A stretch of DNA of 64,000 nt, taken from contig JAOAPN010000004.1 in the NCBI GenBank assembly GCA_025462885.1, positions 699,122 through 763,121 on the forward strand. Reading direction: 5' to 3'. The DNA is from Acidobacteriaceae bacterium. Its GTDB lineage: Bacteria; Acidobacteriota; Terriglobia; Terriglobales; Acidobacteriaceae. Both the position numbers and the translations under genes were made by a program. This document shows, piece by piece, positions 15,973-25,661 of the stretch. How positions within the stretch are numbered: the stretch's first letter is position 1; each line of letters begins with the position of its first letter. The notes under the pieces are model-generated. The model was not told the origin of the DNA, did not search any database, and saw only the letters and a program-made list of their open reading frames with translations.

Positions 15973-18900
15973 ACGGTGGCCTGGAGGGATGATTCTTCCT
16001 GCTTGGTGGAGGCTTTAGCGTTCTGCTTGAGGACGGGCGCGAGCCAGTGGCCGGTATGGCTGGCGGGATTCACTGCGATCTCTTCCGGAGTTCCGATCGC
16101 TACCACCTGGCCGCCGCCGGAGCCACCCTCGGGACCCATGTCGATGACCCAATCGGCGCATTTGATGATGTCAAGATTGTGTTCGATGACGAGCAGCGAG
16201 CCGCCGCCGTCGATGAGTTTCCGGAATGCGTTCAGGAGTTTCGCTACATCGTCGAAGTGAAGGCCGGTTGTAGGTTCGTCGAGGATATAGAGGGTGCGCG
16301 AGCGGGCTTTGGCTGCGGTCTCGTTGGTGGTGCGGGTGCTGATGGAGCGGGCTGTGGCGAGGTGGCTCGCCAGCTTGACGCGCTGGGCTTCGCCGCCGGA
16401 AAGCGTCGTTGCGGATTGGCCGAGGCGGACGTAGCTCAGCCCAACTTCGTCGAGAACGTACAGCTTGTCCACAATCTTTGGATGACCTGCGAAATAGGTG
16501 AGAGCTTCCTTGACGGTCATGTTCAGAACGTCATGGATATTCTTGTTCCGGTACTTGATGTCGAGGATGGCGGATTTGTAACGCGCACCGTTGCACTCTT
16601 CGCAGGGTAGCTCAATATCGGCGAGGAACTGCATCTCGACCGTGACGGTGCCGTCGCCTTCGCAGACGTCGCAGCGGCCGCCCGGAACGTTGAAGGAAAA
16701 GTGTCCCGGTCCGAAGCCGCGGCGTTTTGCATCCGGTTGCGCCGCGAAGAGCGCGCGAATGTCGTCGAACGCCTTGATGTACGTGACCGGGTTGGACCGA
16801 GGAGTGCGGCCGATGGGCGACTGGTCGACGAGCACCACTTCATTGAGATGCTGGGTTCCGCTGAGTTCGCGATAAAGGCTGGCGTTTGCGGACGAGTCCG
16901 ACTGTCCGAGCTCGCGGTTCAACGACTGCATGAGCGCACGGTACAGAACCTGGTGGACGATGGTGGACTTGCCGGAGCCGGAGACTCCGGTGACACAGCA
17001 GAGCAGGTTGAGGGGGATCTCGATATCGACGCCGCGCAGGTTATGGATGCGGGCACCGGTCAGCTTCAGACGTTCGCGGCCAGGCTCGCGCCGGGCGCGG
17101 GGTACAGGAATTGTCAGCCGGCCAGAGAGGTACTTGCCGGTGATGGAGTTGGGGTCGGCCGTGACTTCAGCGACGGTTCCTGCTGCGAGCAACTGCCCGC
17201 CGAGTTCGCCGGCTCCGGGGCCGAGGTCGAGAAGGTAGTCGGCGGCGCGGATGACGTCCGGATCATGCTCGACCACGAGGATGGTGTTGCCAAGGTCGCG
17301 CAGGTCCTTCATTATGCGGATCAGCTTCTCCGTGTCGCGGGTGTGCAGCCCGATGCTCGGTTCGTCGAGAACATACAGAGCGCCCACAAGGCGCGACCCA
17401 AGTGAAGTCGCAAGCTGGATGCGCTGCGATTCACCGCCAGAGAGGGTGGAAGAGAGACGATCCAGAGTGAGGTAATCGAGGCCGACCTGGTGGAGGAAGC
17501 TGATGCGCTGGCGGACCTCTTCGAGGACTTTTCCGGCAATCTCATTTTGTGACGGCGAGAGTTGCATATTGTCGAAGAACTCCTGCGCCGCAGTGATCGT
17601 CAGGGCGGCGGTCTCGCAGATGTTCATCGCAGGGCCGCTGCCGGACTGGATCAGAACAGCGCGGGCTTCAGCGCGCAGACGCTGGCCGCGGCACTCCGGG
17701 CAGGTCGCATAGCCGCGGTACTTGGACAGGAAGACACGGACGTGGAGCTTGTATTTCTTGCGCTCCAGCGCGTTGAAGAAGCCACGAATGCCGGGGAACG
17801 TGCCGCTACCTTCTTCGATGAAGCGCTGCTGTTCCGGGGTGAGGTCGAACCACGGCACGTCGGTCGGAATCGCCGCAATCTTCGCAGCGCGCAGCATCTC
17901 GCCATGATGGGGACGATACTTGGTGGTGTTCCACGGCGCGATCGCGCCTTCGGCCAGCGTCTTCGAGCGATCAGGAAGGATCAGGTTCGGATCGAAGTCG
18001 ATGGTATTGCCGAAGCCCTGGCAACGCGGGCAGGCACCAAAAGGATTGTTGAAGGAGAAGAGGCGCGGCTCCGGTTCGCGGTACGCGCGATGGCATGTGG
18101 TGCACTCGAAGGCAGCCGAGAAACGGAAGGCTTGCGGCTCGCCTTCTTCTTCACGAGGCACGGTGTGGAAGCGGACCTCTCCCGACTCGCGGTATCCGGT
18201 CTCGATGGCATCCACGATGCGGCTGCGGACGTCGGGTGAGAGGGAGAGACGGTCAATCAGCACAAAGATGGGAGCTTTGAAGTCGAGCTCCAAGAGCGAT
18301 TCGGGCGTCGAGAATTCGACGATCTTTCCGTTTTGGAAGAGGCGGTTATAGCCTCGGCGGCGAAGTTCCGCAAGCCGCTCGCGGAGTGAGTCGGTGAGAT
18401 CGAATGTGACTGGTTCAGTGGCTTTCTTTGCCGACTTCTTCGTAACCTTTTTGACGGCTTTAGGGGCTTCCGTCTCTTCTGCCGCGGCCTGCTGGAGCGG
18501 TTCTAGTTTGATCTCGGCCCGGACAATGGGGAAGAGAGCGTAAGTCCGGGTTCCCGCAGGCAGGGCAAGCAGGGAGGTGACGATCTCGTCGACGGTATCG
18601 TGCTTCACCACGCCACCGCAATGCAGACAGGTGACGGTGCCGCAGCGCGCATAGAGCAGACGCAGGTAGTCGTAGATCTCGGTGGCAGTGGCTACCGTCG
18701 AACGAGGATTGCGGGTCTGGTTTTTCTGCTTGATGGCGATCGCAGGAGCGAGCCCATCCATGTGATCCACGTCGGGTTTCTCGATGCGCTCCAGGAATTG
18801 TCGAGCGTAGGCTGATAGCGATTCCACATAGCGGCGCTGGCCCTCGGCATAGACGGTATCGAAGGCAAGGGAGGACTTACCGGAACCGGAGACGCCGGAG

Positions 18901-18989
18901 ACTACGGTCAGGGCATTGTGCGGAATATCGACGTCGATGCCCTTGAGGTTGTGGGTACGAGCGCCGCGGATTGTGATGTGGTCATTCAT
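15969..18989 (-). CDS. uvrA: Excinuclease ABC subunit A
   Basis: The damage-recognition ATPase of nucleotide excision repair, acting with UvrB (not in this window). The 1006 residues contain two ABC modules: Walker A 'GVSGSGKS' at 32-39 and again in the C-terminal half, and signatures 'LSGGESQR' and 'LSGGEAQR'. Zinc-binding Cys pairs are visible in '[18 protein letters not shown]...CPRCQGFG' and 'CDVCEGDG...CEECNG'. It is about 50-60 residues longer than usual; part of this is a Lys/Ala-rich insert at about 165-195 (core [17 protein letters not shown]) in the UvrB-contact region. It starts 7 bases after lspA and overlaps the TPR gene by four bases. Confidence 0.97.
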   Translation of the reverse strand: MNDHITIRGARTHNLKGIDVDIPHNALTVVSGVSGSGKSSLAFDTVYAEGQRRYVESLSAYARQFLERIEKPDVDHMDGLAPAIAIKQKNQTRNPRSTVATATEIYDYLRLLYARCGTVTCLHCGGVVKHDTVDEIVTSLLALPAGTRTYALFPIVRAEIKLEPLQQAAAEETEAPKAVKKVTKKSAKKATEPVTFDLTDSLRERLAELRRRGYNRLFQNGKIVEFSTPESLLELDFKAPIFVLIDRLSLSPDVRSRIVDAIETGYRESGEVRFHTVPREEEGEPQAFRFSAAFECTTCHRAYREPEPRLFSFNNPFGACPRCQGFGNTIDFDPNLILPDRSKTLAEGAIAPWNTTKYRPHHGEMLRAAKIAAIPTDVPWFDLTPEQQRFIEEGSGTFPGIRGFFNALERKKYKLHVRVFLSKYRGYATCPECRGQRLRAEARAVLIQSGSGPAMNICETAALTITAAQEFFDNMQLSPSQNEIAGKVLEEVRQRISFLHQVGLDYLTLDRLSSTLSGGESQRIQLATSLGSRLVGALYVLDEPSIGLHTRDTEKLIRIMKDLRDLGNTILVVEHDPDVIRAADYLLDLGPGAGELGGQLLAAGTVAEVTADPNSITGKYLSGRLTIPVPRARREPGRERLKLTGARIHNLRGVDIEIPLNLLCCVTGVSGSGKSTIVHQVLYRALMQSLNRELGQSDSSANASLYRELSGTQHLNEVVLVDQSPIGRTPRSNPVTYIKAFDDIRALFAAQPDAKRRGFGPGHFSFNVPGGRCDVCEGDGTVTVEMQFLADIELPCEECNGARYKSAILDIKYRNKNIHDVLNMTVKEALTYFAGHPKIVDKLYVLDEVGLSYVRLGQSATTLSGGEAQRVKLASHLATARSISTRTTNETAAKARSRTLYILDEPTTGLHFDDVAKLLNAFRKLIDGGGSLLVIEHNLDIIKCADWVIDMGPEGGSGGGQVVAIGTPEEIAVNPASHTGHWLAPVLKQNAKASTKQEESSLQATV

Positions 18990-18996
18990 AGGGAGG

Positions 18997-19551
18997 CTAG
19001 TTTTCGGGTTGAGGACGGAAGATCTCGATCAACAGAAGGCATGCGCCGACCACAATACAGCTATCGGCAATGTTGAAGTCTGGCCAGTGGTAGCGGATGA
19101 TCGTGACTTCGAGAAAGTCGATCACAAAGTGATAGTGCATGCGGTCGTAAAGGTTCCCGATCGCTCCGCCGAGGATAAGGGCGAGCGCGACGGAGGTGGG
19201 TGTGATGCTGCTGGCGACGCGCCAGAGCATCACAGCGACCATCACCACGGCGAAGATAGAGAAGGCGACGAGTGCATTGCGTACGGTGGCCGGTGACGTG
19301 CTCTCAGCGAACATGCTGAAGGCTGCGCCGGTGTTGAGGACATGGGTAATGCGAAACACGCCTGGGATAACGGTGATCGCACCGCCGGTGGGAAGATGGC
19401 GATCGACAAGGTACTTTGAGACGCGATCCAGCACGACCGCAGCGAAAGAGATGCCAAGCAGAACGCCGCTCTTCCCGAGTTGCAGTGGCTTACGCCGTCG
19501 TCGCGGCTTCGGGTCGAATTCGGTTCGGGGATAGCGGTAGGTGGAGGGCAT
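18997..19551 (-). CDS. lspA: Lipoprotein signal peptidase (signal peptidase II)
   Basis: The inner-membrane aspartyl protease that removes the signal peptide of lipoproteins after Lgt acts. The 184-residue protein has a 40-residue basic N-terminal extension and four membrane segments. The catalytic aspartates sit in '[17 protein letters not shown]' and '[11 protein letters not shown]', and '[11 protein letters not shown]' is the conserved NxGAAF motif. Its ATG follows the ileS TAG with no gap, and uvrA starts 7 bases after its stop. The ileS-lspA pairing is widespread in bacteria. Confidence 0.95.
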   Translation of the reverse strand: MPSTYRYPRTEFDPKPRRRRKPLQLGKSGVLLGISFAAVVLDRVSKYLVDRHLPTGGAITVIPGVFRITHVLNTGAAFSMFAESTSPATVRNALVAFSIFAVVMVAVMLWRVASSITPTSVALALILGGAIGNLYDRMHYHFVIDFLEVTIIRYHWPDFNIADSCIVVGACLLLIEIFRPQPEN

Positions 19552-22506
19552 CTAGGCAGCGCCCCCGGGTGAGGCTTCCGGCTTCACATACGGATCGAAG
19601 TGGACCGCGGCAAGAGCATCGGCGCAGCGCAGGCAGACCGTGGGGTATCTGGCTTCGTCGCCCACGTCGGTGGTGTAGCGCCAGCAGCGCTCACACTTTG
19701 AGCCGTTGGCCGGCTTGGCCTGCACGTAGAAGGCTCCCTTTTCGGCCTGGCCTTCGACCACAGTGATGTGTTCGATCTGCACCTGCGAGACGCCGAAGAG
19801 CTCCGGCAGGATGGAGGCGTAGCGCTCGAAGAGCTGCTGGGAAGATCGTTGCGCTGCCAACTGTTCGATCCAGCCCAGGACAATACGTGCCTCCGAGGAT
19901 TTGCCGATGACCTTGGCGGCACGCTCTTCTTCCAGCACCTTGAACGCTTCTTCCCGGACGGCCAGGATCTGCTCCCAGTCGGAGAGGAGAGCCGTGGTAT
20001 TTCCGGGAACGATATCGGCCAAATCGGGAAAGAGAGCAAGGTGAACGCTGGACTCGCGGCCTTCGACCTTGGGCAGGAGCGCCCAGACCTCTTCGGCGGT
20101 AAAGCTGAGGATCGGAGCGATCAGGCGGGTGAGAGCTTCCGCGATCTGCCAGAGTGCGGTCTGAGCGCTGCGGCGCGCCGGGTGGTTGGGGGCAAAGGTG
20201 TAGAGCCGGTCTTTGAGAACGTCGAGGTACAGCGCGCTGAGGTCGGTGTTCACGAACTCATTGAGTGCGTGATACGCGCGGTGGAACTCGAAGGTGTCGT
20301 AGGAGGCGCGGATCTTCGCGGTCAACTCGGCCAGCCGGGCCAGGATGTACTGGTCCAGCGGCTCCATCTGTGCGAAGGCGACCTTGTTCTCGGCAGGCGA
20401 GAAGTCGTGCAGGTTACCGAGCAGAAAGCGGAGCGTGTTGCGCAGCTTGCGATAGTTATCGCTGACCCGCTGCATCAGGTTTTCACTCGCGGCGACGTCT
20501 TCTCGGAAGTCGACGGATGCGACCCAGAGGCGGATAATCTCGCCGCCGAGGCGCTTGGCAATGTCGACCGGATCGACGCCGTTTCCGAGCGATTTGGAGA
20601 AGGCGCGGCCCTGCTCATCGAGCGTCCAGCCAGAGGTCGCGACCATCTTGTACGGCGCATGGCCTCGGACGGCAACTGATGTGAGCAGTGAAGAATGGAA
20701 CCAGCCGCGGTGCTGGTCTCCGCCCTCGGTGTAGAGGTCGGCCTGGATCTCGGAGGGCAGCCGCTTGAGTTCGGGCTCGATATCCAGGACCGCATGCCAG
20801 CTTGCGCCGGACTCGAACCAGACGTCGAGAATATCCATCTCCTTGCGGAACTCGGTGCCGCCACAGGAGCAGGTGGTCCCTGCGGGCAGCAGACTGGCGG
20901 CGTTGTGGATGTACCAGGCGTCGGCGCCTTCTTTATGGAAGAGGGCCACGATGGACTTGTTGATCGCCGCATCGTTCAGTGGCGTATGGCATTTTTCGCA
21001 CAGAAAAACAGCTATCGGGACGCCCCAGATACGCTGGCGGGAGATGCACCAGTCGGGCCGTGTCGCGATCATGTTGGAGATGCGTTCTTCGCCCCACGCC
21101 GGATCCCAGGTGACCTTGGCGATCTCGTCGAGCGTGCGCTGGCGATAGGTGGTGACGGAGCCGTCAGGATTCGCGAGTGGCTTGTCGATCTCGATAAACC
21201 ACTGCTCGGTGGCACGCACGATGACCGGGTTGTGGCAGCGCCAGCAATGCGGGTAGGAGTGCTCAAAGGCGGTCGCGGAGAGAAGTGCGCCCTTCTCCTT
21301 TAACAGTTCGATGATGACCGGGTTGGACTTGAAGACGCTCAGGTCTTCATAAGGCTGCGTGACCTCGTGCGAGGACGCGTCGGCGGTGTTGCGCTGGCGG
21401 CCGGAGTTGTCGATGTATTGGAGCGCGGGCAGGTTGTAGCGCGCGCCGGTATAGAAGTCGTCGACGCCATGGGCCGGCGCGGTGTGGACGGCCCCGGTAC
21501 CCTGGTCCGCCGTGACGTAGGAGGCCAGGACGCCCAGAACGCTGCGGTCGAGGAACGGATGCTGGAAGGTGGCGCGGTCGAGCATCTCGCCCTTGAAGTG
21601 CGCTGCGTCGGTGGTGTCGCCGAGGTTGCAGGCGGCTTTCACCGAGTCGGCGAGTCCTGCAGCAACGATATAGACCGTCCCATCGCCGGTCTTGAGGGCA
21701 ACGTATTCCATCTCCGGATTGAAGGCTACGGCCTGCGAAGCAGGGATGGTCCAGGGGGTCGTGGTCCAGATGATGGTGTAGACGGACTGGCCGGCAAGCG
21801 CCGGATCAACCGCTGCAGGGTCGCTGGTGAGCTGGTAACGGATGTAGACGCTCGGGCTGGTGTGCTGCTCGTACTCGACCTCGGCTTCAGCCAGCGCGGT
21901 GCGGTCGTGGATGCACCAGTAGACCGGCTTCAGGCCCTTGTAGACGAAGCCCTTCTCGAAGAACTCGTAGAAGGTCTCTGCGATGCTGGCCTCGTAGGGG
22001 AAAGACATGGTGAGGTACGGGTCTTTCCAGCGGCCGAATACGCCGATGCGCTCGAACTGAGAACGCTGCAGGTCGACGTACTTCTGGGCGTACTCGCGGC
22101 AGGCGCGACGGACGGCCACCGGGTCCATCTCCAGCTTCTTGCGGCCTAACTGCTCGTCCACCTTGATTTCGATGGGGAGGCCGTGGCAGTCCCAGCCCGG
22201 AACATAGGGGGCGTCGAAGCCGGCCATGGTCTTGGTCTTGACGACGAAATCCTTGATGCACTTGTTCAGCGCGTGGCCCAGGTGGATGGCTCCATTGGCG
22301 TAGGGCGGGCCGTCATGCAGGATGTACTTCGGGGAACCGGCGCGGGCGGCTCGAATCTGGGCATACAGATCCTGTTCCTGCCAAGCGGCCAGGCGCGCGG
22401 GCTCATTGAGCGGCAGATTCGCCTTCATGGCGAAGGACGTTTGAGGCAGGTTCAGTGTTGTTTTCAGCGCCTTGGGTTCGGGCTTGTTCTGTGGTGCTTC
22501 CGACAT
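19552..22506 (-). CDS. ileS: Isoleucyl-tRNA synthetase
   Basis: Charges tRNA-Ile in the cytosol. The 984-residue class I synthetase has the HIGH motif as 'GAIHLGHALNK', the KMSKS loop as 'AFSKSLGN', an editing (CP1) domain between them ('TIIWTTTPWTIPAS'), and a C-terminal zinc site 'CERCWRYTTDV...CLRCADAL', the layout of the bacterial eukaryote-unlike IleS. GAGG five bases before the ATG supports the start. It is the first gene of a run with lspA, uvrA, the TPR gene and further small genes, all with gaps under 30 bases or overlaps. Confidence 0.97.
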   Translation of the reverse strand: MSEAPQNKPEPKALKTTLNLPQTSFAMKANLPLNEPARLAAWQEQDLYAQIRAARAGSPKYILHDGPPYANGAIHLGHALNKCIKDFVVKTKTMAGFDAPYVPGWDCHGLPIEIKVDEQLGRKKLEMDPVAVRRACREYAQKYVDLQRSQFERIGVFGRWKDPYLTMSFPYEASIAETFYEFFEKGFVYKGLKPVYWCIHDRTALAEAEVEYEQHTSPSVYIRYQLTSDPAAVDPALAGQSVYTIIWTTTPWTIPASQAVAFNPEMEYVALKTGDGTVYIVAAGLADSVKAACNLGDTTDAAHFKGEMLDRATFQHPFLDRSVLGVLASYVTADQGTGAVHTAPAHGVDDFYTGARYNLPALQYIDNSGRQRNTADASSHEVTQPYEDLSVFKSNPVIIELLKEKGALLSATAFEHSYPHCWRCHNPVIVRATEQWFIEIDKPLANPDGSVTTYRQRTLDEIAKVTWDPAWGEERISNMIATRPDWCISRQRIWGVPIAVFLCEKCHTPLNDAAINKSIVALFHKEGADAWYIHNAASLLPAGTTCSCGGTEFRKEMDILDVWFESGASWHAVLDIEPELKRLPSEIQADLYTEGGDQHRGWFHSSLLTSVAVRGHAPYKMVATSGWTLDEQGRAFSKSLGNGVDPVDIAKRLGGEIIRLWVASVDFREDVAASENLMQRVSDNYRKLRNTLRFLLGNLHDFSPAENKVAFAQMEPLDQYILARLAELTAKIRASYDTFEFHRAYHALNEFVNTDLSALYLDVLKDRLYTFAPNHPARRSAQTALWQIAEALTRLIAPILSFTAEEVWALLPKVEGRESSVHLALFPDLADIVPGNTTALLSDWEQILAVREEAFKVLEEERAAKVIGKSSEARIVLGWIEQLAAQRSSQQLFERYASILPELFGVSQVQIEHITVVEGQAEKGAFYVQAKPANGSKCERCWRYTTDVGDEARYPTVCLRCADALAAVHFDPYVKPEASPGGAA

Positions 22507-22836
22507 TCGTTCCTCGTCTGATCTGGGTCTCGACTGCTGGCTGTTGGGCTTTGCCGGTTGTGTAGTGTGGAGCTTCGTGCCAAACCTCTATTGTATCTGG
22601 CAGCAGCGATAAGAAAATGAGTTCGGGAGATACTTCCACGCGGTGAACTGCGTCCAATGCTGGTGAGCACTGGGGCCGGAATGTTTGTAGAATGTTCGTG
22701 GAGCCAGATGCAGTGCGCCGCAGTATGTTTTGAAACCGGCGGAAGACCGGGCGCGTAGTACAAGAGCGGCACACAGAATCGAAATGGGCAAGGCGGAGCA
22801 AAGTATCCCAGGCTCTGCCGCCGAGGCTAGCAAGAT
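22507..22836. other. Divergent promoter region between ileS and tonB
   Basis: 330 bases with no supported gene; overlapping minus-strand ORFs (22403-22801, 22464-22772, 22588-22842) show no family features. A TACAAT -10-like box reads towards ileS (22590-22595) but its -35 position is poor. No tRNA-like fold or T-box-like motif was seen. Confidence 0.45.
22590..22595 (-). promoter_or_regulatory. Possible ileS -10 box
   Basis: TACAAT on the minus strand, which would give a leader of about 77 bases before the ileS ATG. The sequence 17 bases upstream (ATTTTC) is a weak -35. Only the -10 match supports this. Confidence 0.3.
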
Positions 22837-23751
22837 ATGCAATTACAAGGTGGGGACGCTCCCCATTTAGGTGAGATCAAAGAAGAGGGAGTGCTCGACT
22901 CGTTGTGGAGCAGCGTCCGGGATGTATTTTTTCCTGTAAAGCTGCCTCCTCTCGTGTTGGAATCGCAGCCGATCGCAGTGGTCGATCGCATGGCGGTCAA
23001 GCGCGATCCGAAGTCCACCGCCGTAGCGGTCGTGCTTCATGTCCTGGTCATCGCTCTGATCGCTTGGATGCTGGCGAAGCATGTTTCCATAGGAACCAAG
23101 TCGGTAACCACCCTCGTTCCAGTGGACTTGTTGACCCCACCCCCTGCTCCTCCCAAGGCGCAGGCGATGGGGGGAGGCGGCGGACAGCGCGGACCCACCC
23201 CGGTAACGAAGGGTACACCACCGAAGTTCGCCGAGCAGCAGATCGTTCCACCGAAGGCTCCTCCGCTGGAAGAGCCGAAGATCAAGATTCAGCCGACCAT
23301 CGAAGTCCAGAAGGACGTCAAGATGGCGAGCAGCCTTCCACAGATTGGCGTAGCAAACTCGCCCATCGTAGGAATGTCGATGGGTAATGGCTCCGGAACT
23401 GGTTTGGGGTCTGGAAACGGTTCGGGTCTTGGGCCGGGATCGGGTGGCAATACCGGTGGAGGACCACGCAGAATCGGCGGTGGCGTCTCTGCTCCCCAGG
23501 TGATCTTCCAGGTCGAACCCGAATTCTCCGAAGAAGCACGTAAAGCCAAGGTCGCAGGCAACGTTCTCGTGAACTTGTGGGTTGATACCAACGGAAATCC
23601 GAGCCACGTTCGGGTGATTCGGGGTGTGGGTATGGGATTGGACGAAAAGGCCGTCGAGGCGGTGAGGCAGTACAAGTTCCGCCCCGCGATGGAAAATGGA
23701 AAGCCTGTCCTGGTGGAACTGAACATCGAAGTGAACTTCCAGATCTTCTAG
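22837..23751 (+). CDS. TonB-family energy transducer
   Basis: A 304-residue inner-membrane/periplasm-spanning protein that passes proton-motive force to outer-membrane receptors. A cytoplasmic N-terminus of about 60 residues is followed by one membrane segment ('STAVAVVLHVLVIALIAWML'), a Pro/Gly-rich periplasmic linker with 'PPPAPPK' and Gly-Asn/Ser repeats, and a C-terminal TonB domain ('EPEFSEEARKAKVAGNVLVN', 'DEKAVEAVRQYKFRPA', 'VNFQIF'). No ExbB/ExbD genes are adjacent, so partner proteins are elsewhere. The ribosome-binding site at the ATG is weak. The gene ends at a strong hairpin terminator. Confidence 0.9.
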   Translation: MQLQGGDAPHLGEIKEEGVLDSLWSSVRDVFFPVKLPPLVLESQPIAVVDRMAVKRDPKSTAVAVVLHVLVIALIAWMLAKHVSIGTKSVTTLVPVDLLTPPPAPPKAQAMGGGGGQRGPTPVTKGTPPKFAEQQIVPPKAPPLEEPKIKIQPTIEVQKDVKMASSLPQIGVANSPIVGMSMGNGSGTGLGSGNGSGLGPGSGGNTGGGPRRIGGGVSAPQVIFQVEPEFSEEARKAKVAGNVLVNLWVDTNGNPSHVRVIRGVGMGLDEKAVEAVRQYKFRPAMENGKPVLVELNIEVNFQIF

Positions 23752-23766
23752 CGGATCTGGCAGCGC

Positions 23767-23800
23767 ACGACAAAGCCCTCCATTTGGAGGGCTTTGTCGT
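23767..23800. terminator. Strong bidirectional hairpin between tonB and the CYTH gene
   Basis: A perfect 15-base stem, ACGACAAAGCCCTCC (23767-23781) with GGAGGGCTTTGTCGT (23786-23800), and an ATTT loop. It is 15 bases past the tonB stop. The A/T-rich outer stem gives a terminator-like structure on both strands. Confidence 0.85.
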
Positions 23801-23820
23801 GTCCAGTCAGGGTTAAATGC

Positions 23821-23958
23821 TAGAGCGGATTCTTTCAAGGTGTGTTGCTGAAGCAAGGTAGGTATCAAAGCGCCCTAACGCCGGGCAGGCGCCACTTCGT
23901 GGGGTATTGGGCGTTCGCGTAAGGGAATCGACTCTACAGCGATGGTGAATCCGCTCTA
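23821..23958. mobile_element. MITE-like 138-base element with terminal inverted repeats
   Basis: TAGAGCGGATTC (23821-23832) and GAATCCGCTCTA (23947-23958) are perfect 12-base terminal inverted repeats. They enclose a folded interior (for example CCAC-TTC-GTGG). The outermost TA at each end could be a TA target duplication, as made by IS630/Tc1-type elements. The element has no coding capacity. The right end supplies the TAG stop of the CYTH gene. No second copy was found in this window, so mobility is inference. Confidence 0.5.
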
Positions 23959-24573
23959 AAGAGCCACTAAGGAAGGAGTTGTGATCTCCGCGTAGGTAAG
24001 GTTCTCTGCGGGACTTTCGGTCCGCTGTTTCCAGTCGAGGAAGAGCTTACCGTAACTGTCCGTCAGGCAGGTGGCCGGGTCGATGTTGAGATCTTTCAGG
24101 GTGCTGTCGATCCACGCGGTGGGCCCTTCAAGTTCCGCCCAGGTGCCGATGGGGGTCTCGTCGATGACCAGGTGGGCCATGGCGGGGTTTTCGGGATCGA
24201 TGGAGTGGGACCACTCGGAGCGATACTTCTCGTAGATAAAGGCTGGGCTGTAGCCGAGTTGCTGGAAGATCTGGGCCAGGGCAGCAGCCTCCGCAACAGC
24301 AGTCTCGGTCTCGATGCGGACCTTATAGCGGGTGGTGTCGACCGGCTCGCTTGGATCGGGCTTACGCTTATGGGTGACCGTACAGAGGGAGCCGTACTGG
24401 CGGATGCGTAGGATTTGCTTCTTATCCCGCAGTTCGCGCGCAGGCGTGTCGTAGAGGGTGTTGTGCTCGAAGGTCCGGGGAGTGTCGAGGTGAAACCCGA
24501 GAGCGGGAAGAAGGGCCTGAAATGCTGCTGGATCGGAAAGGGGGAACTTCAGTTCGATCTCTGCACTCTGCAT
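23956..24573 (-). CDS. CYTH-domain phosphohydrolase/cyclase-like protein
   Basis: A 205-residue protein of the CYTH fold (class IV adenylate cyclase, inorganic triphosphatase). The signature 'EIELKFPL' (ExExK) opens the protein; further barrel strands are 'LRIRQYGSLCTVTHKRK', 'TRYKVRIETETAV', 'YEKYRSEW' and 'LVIDETPIGTWAELEGP', which supply the usual basic and acidic tunnel residues. Activity (triphosphatase, thiamine triphosphatase or cyclase) cannot be told. The ATG at 24573 places the motif at the N-terminus; an upstream start (24648) would overlap the Sua5 gene. The stop codon lies in the inverted-repeat element. Confidence 0.85.
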   Translation of the reverse strand: MQSAEIELKFPLSDPAAFQALLPALGFHLDTPRTFEHNTLYDTPARELRDKKQILRIRQYGSLCTVTHKRKPDPSEPVDTTRYKVRIETETAVAEAAALAQIFQQLGYSPAFIYEKYRSEWSHSIDPENPAMAHLVIDETPIGTWAELEGPTAWIDSTLKDLNIDPATCLTDSYGKLFLDWKQRTESPAENLTYAEITTPSLVAL

Positions 24574-24613
24574 GGCTGAAGTATACGTCCGCCGCCCGGT
24601 GCAAAACGGGTCT

Positions 24614-25657
24614 TTATGCAGTTCGCGCGGCTTTTTCGAGACGGTCACGGATGGCGAGCCCCAGTCCGTTGGCGGGGGGCATGGGGCAAAGAATCACAGT
24701 CACGGCACGGGCATCGAGGTCGCGAATCCCGGAGAAGAGTGTTTTGGCCAGAGCCGCGCTGTCCTGCCAATGCTGCCAGCTATAGATTTCCACGTTAATT
24801 CCGGAGGGGATCGACCAGTTCGCGGGGAGCATCACGCCGAGTTTTTCGATCGGGGATAAATCGGTGATGCGGGTCTGCAGCTCCGCTTCGCTCGCAACCA
24901 GGATCAGCCGGGCTCGTGGAGCGTAGTGTCGAATGCCGACGCCCGGAGATGGCAGGGATTCGGGCGTGTGAGCGGTGGCAGCGGGGTGGAAGGTACGGAC
25001 GGGGCCGCCGTCTTCGTCGGTGAGCGCGGCCTCAATCATGGCGGCGGTGATGGCGCCGGGCCGATAGATGGTCAGGGTCGCGGGGTCGAGAACAGTGGAT
25101 TCGACGCCAACGGTGGTGGGTCCGCCGTCCAGAATCGCGTCGATGCGGCCATCAAGATCCTCGAGGACGTGGGCTGCCGTGGTCGGGCTGGTGTGTCCGA
25201 AACGGTTGGCGCTGGGGGCGGCGATAGGGACCTGCGCGGCGTTGATCAGCGCCAGGGCGAGCGGATGGTGCGGCATTCGAACGCCGACGAGGGGCCTGCC
25301 CGCGGTGACGAGATCCGGAATACTGCTCGTGCGCTCCACGAGCAGCGTGAGAGGCCCTGGCCAGAAGGCGGCGATCAGGCTCTCAGCGCGCCGCGTGACG
25401 CTTGCGATCTTCTGGAGCATCACGGGGTTGCTGACATGCACGATCAGGGGATCCCAGTTAGGACGTTGCTTGGCGGTGAAGATCTGAGCGACGGCAGTAG
25501 ACGAAAGCGCATTGGCGCCCAGGCCGTAGACCGTCTCTGTGGGGAAGGCTACCGTTCCACCTGCCCGCAGAATTTCTGCTGCGCGGCGAATCGATTCAGC
25601 GGCCTGGCGGTGGCCGGATGTCGCGTCGAGCCGCTCGGTTTGGATAGGGGCTGGCAT
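24614..25657 (-). CDS. L-threonylcarbamoyladenylate synthase (Sua5 type)
   Basis: Makes threonylcarbamoyl-AMP from threonine, bicarbonate and ATP for the t6A37 modification of ANN-decoding tRNAs. The 347-residue protein has the YrdC/TsaC fold ('AGGTVAFPTETVYGLGANA', 'KQRPNWDPLIVHV', 'VGVRMPHHPLALALI', 'APSANRFGHTSPT') and a C-terminal Sua5 domain (about 250-347, with 'SPGVGIRHYAPRA'). The start is the ATG at 25657, five bases after the holB stop; the ORF continues to 25933 inside holB without support. It is in a run with holB and the CYTH gene. Confidence 0.93.
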   Translation of the reverse strand: MPAPIQTERLDATSGHRQAAESIRRAAEILRAGGTVAFPTETVYGLGANALSSTAVAQIFTAKQRPNWDPLIVHVSNPVMLQKIASVTRRAESLIAAFWPGPLTLLVERTSSIPDLVTAGRPLVGVRMPHHPLALALINAAQVPIAAPSANRFGHTSPTTAAHVLEDLDGRIDAILDGGPTTVGVESTVLDPATLTIYRPGAITAAMIEAALTDEDGGPVRTFHPAATAHTPESLPSPGVGIRHYAPRARLILVASEAELQTRITDLSPIEKLGVMLPANWSIPSGINVEIYSWQHWQDSAALAKTLFSGIRDLDARAVTVILCPMPPANGLGLAIRDRLEKAARTA

Positions 25658-25661
25658 CCGG

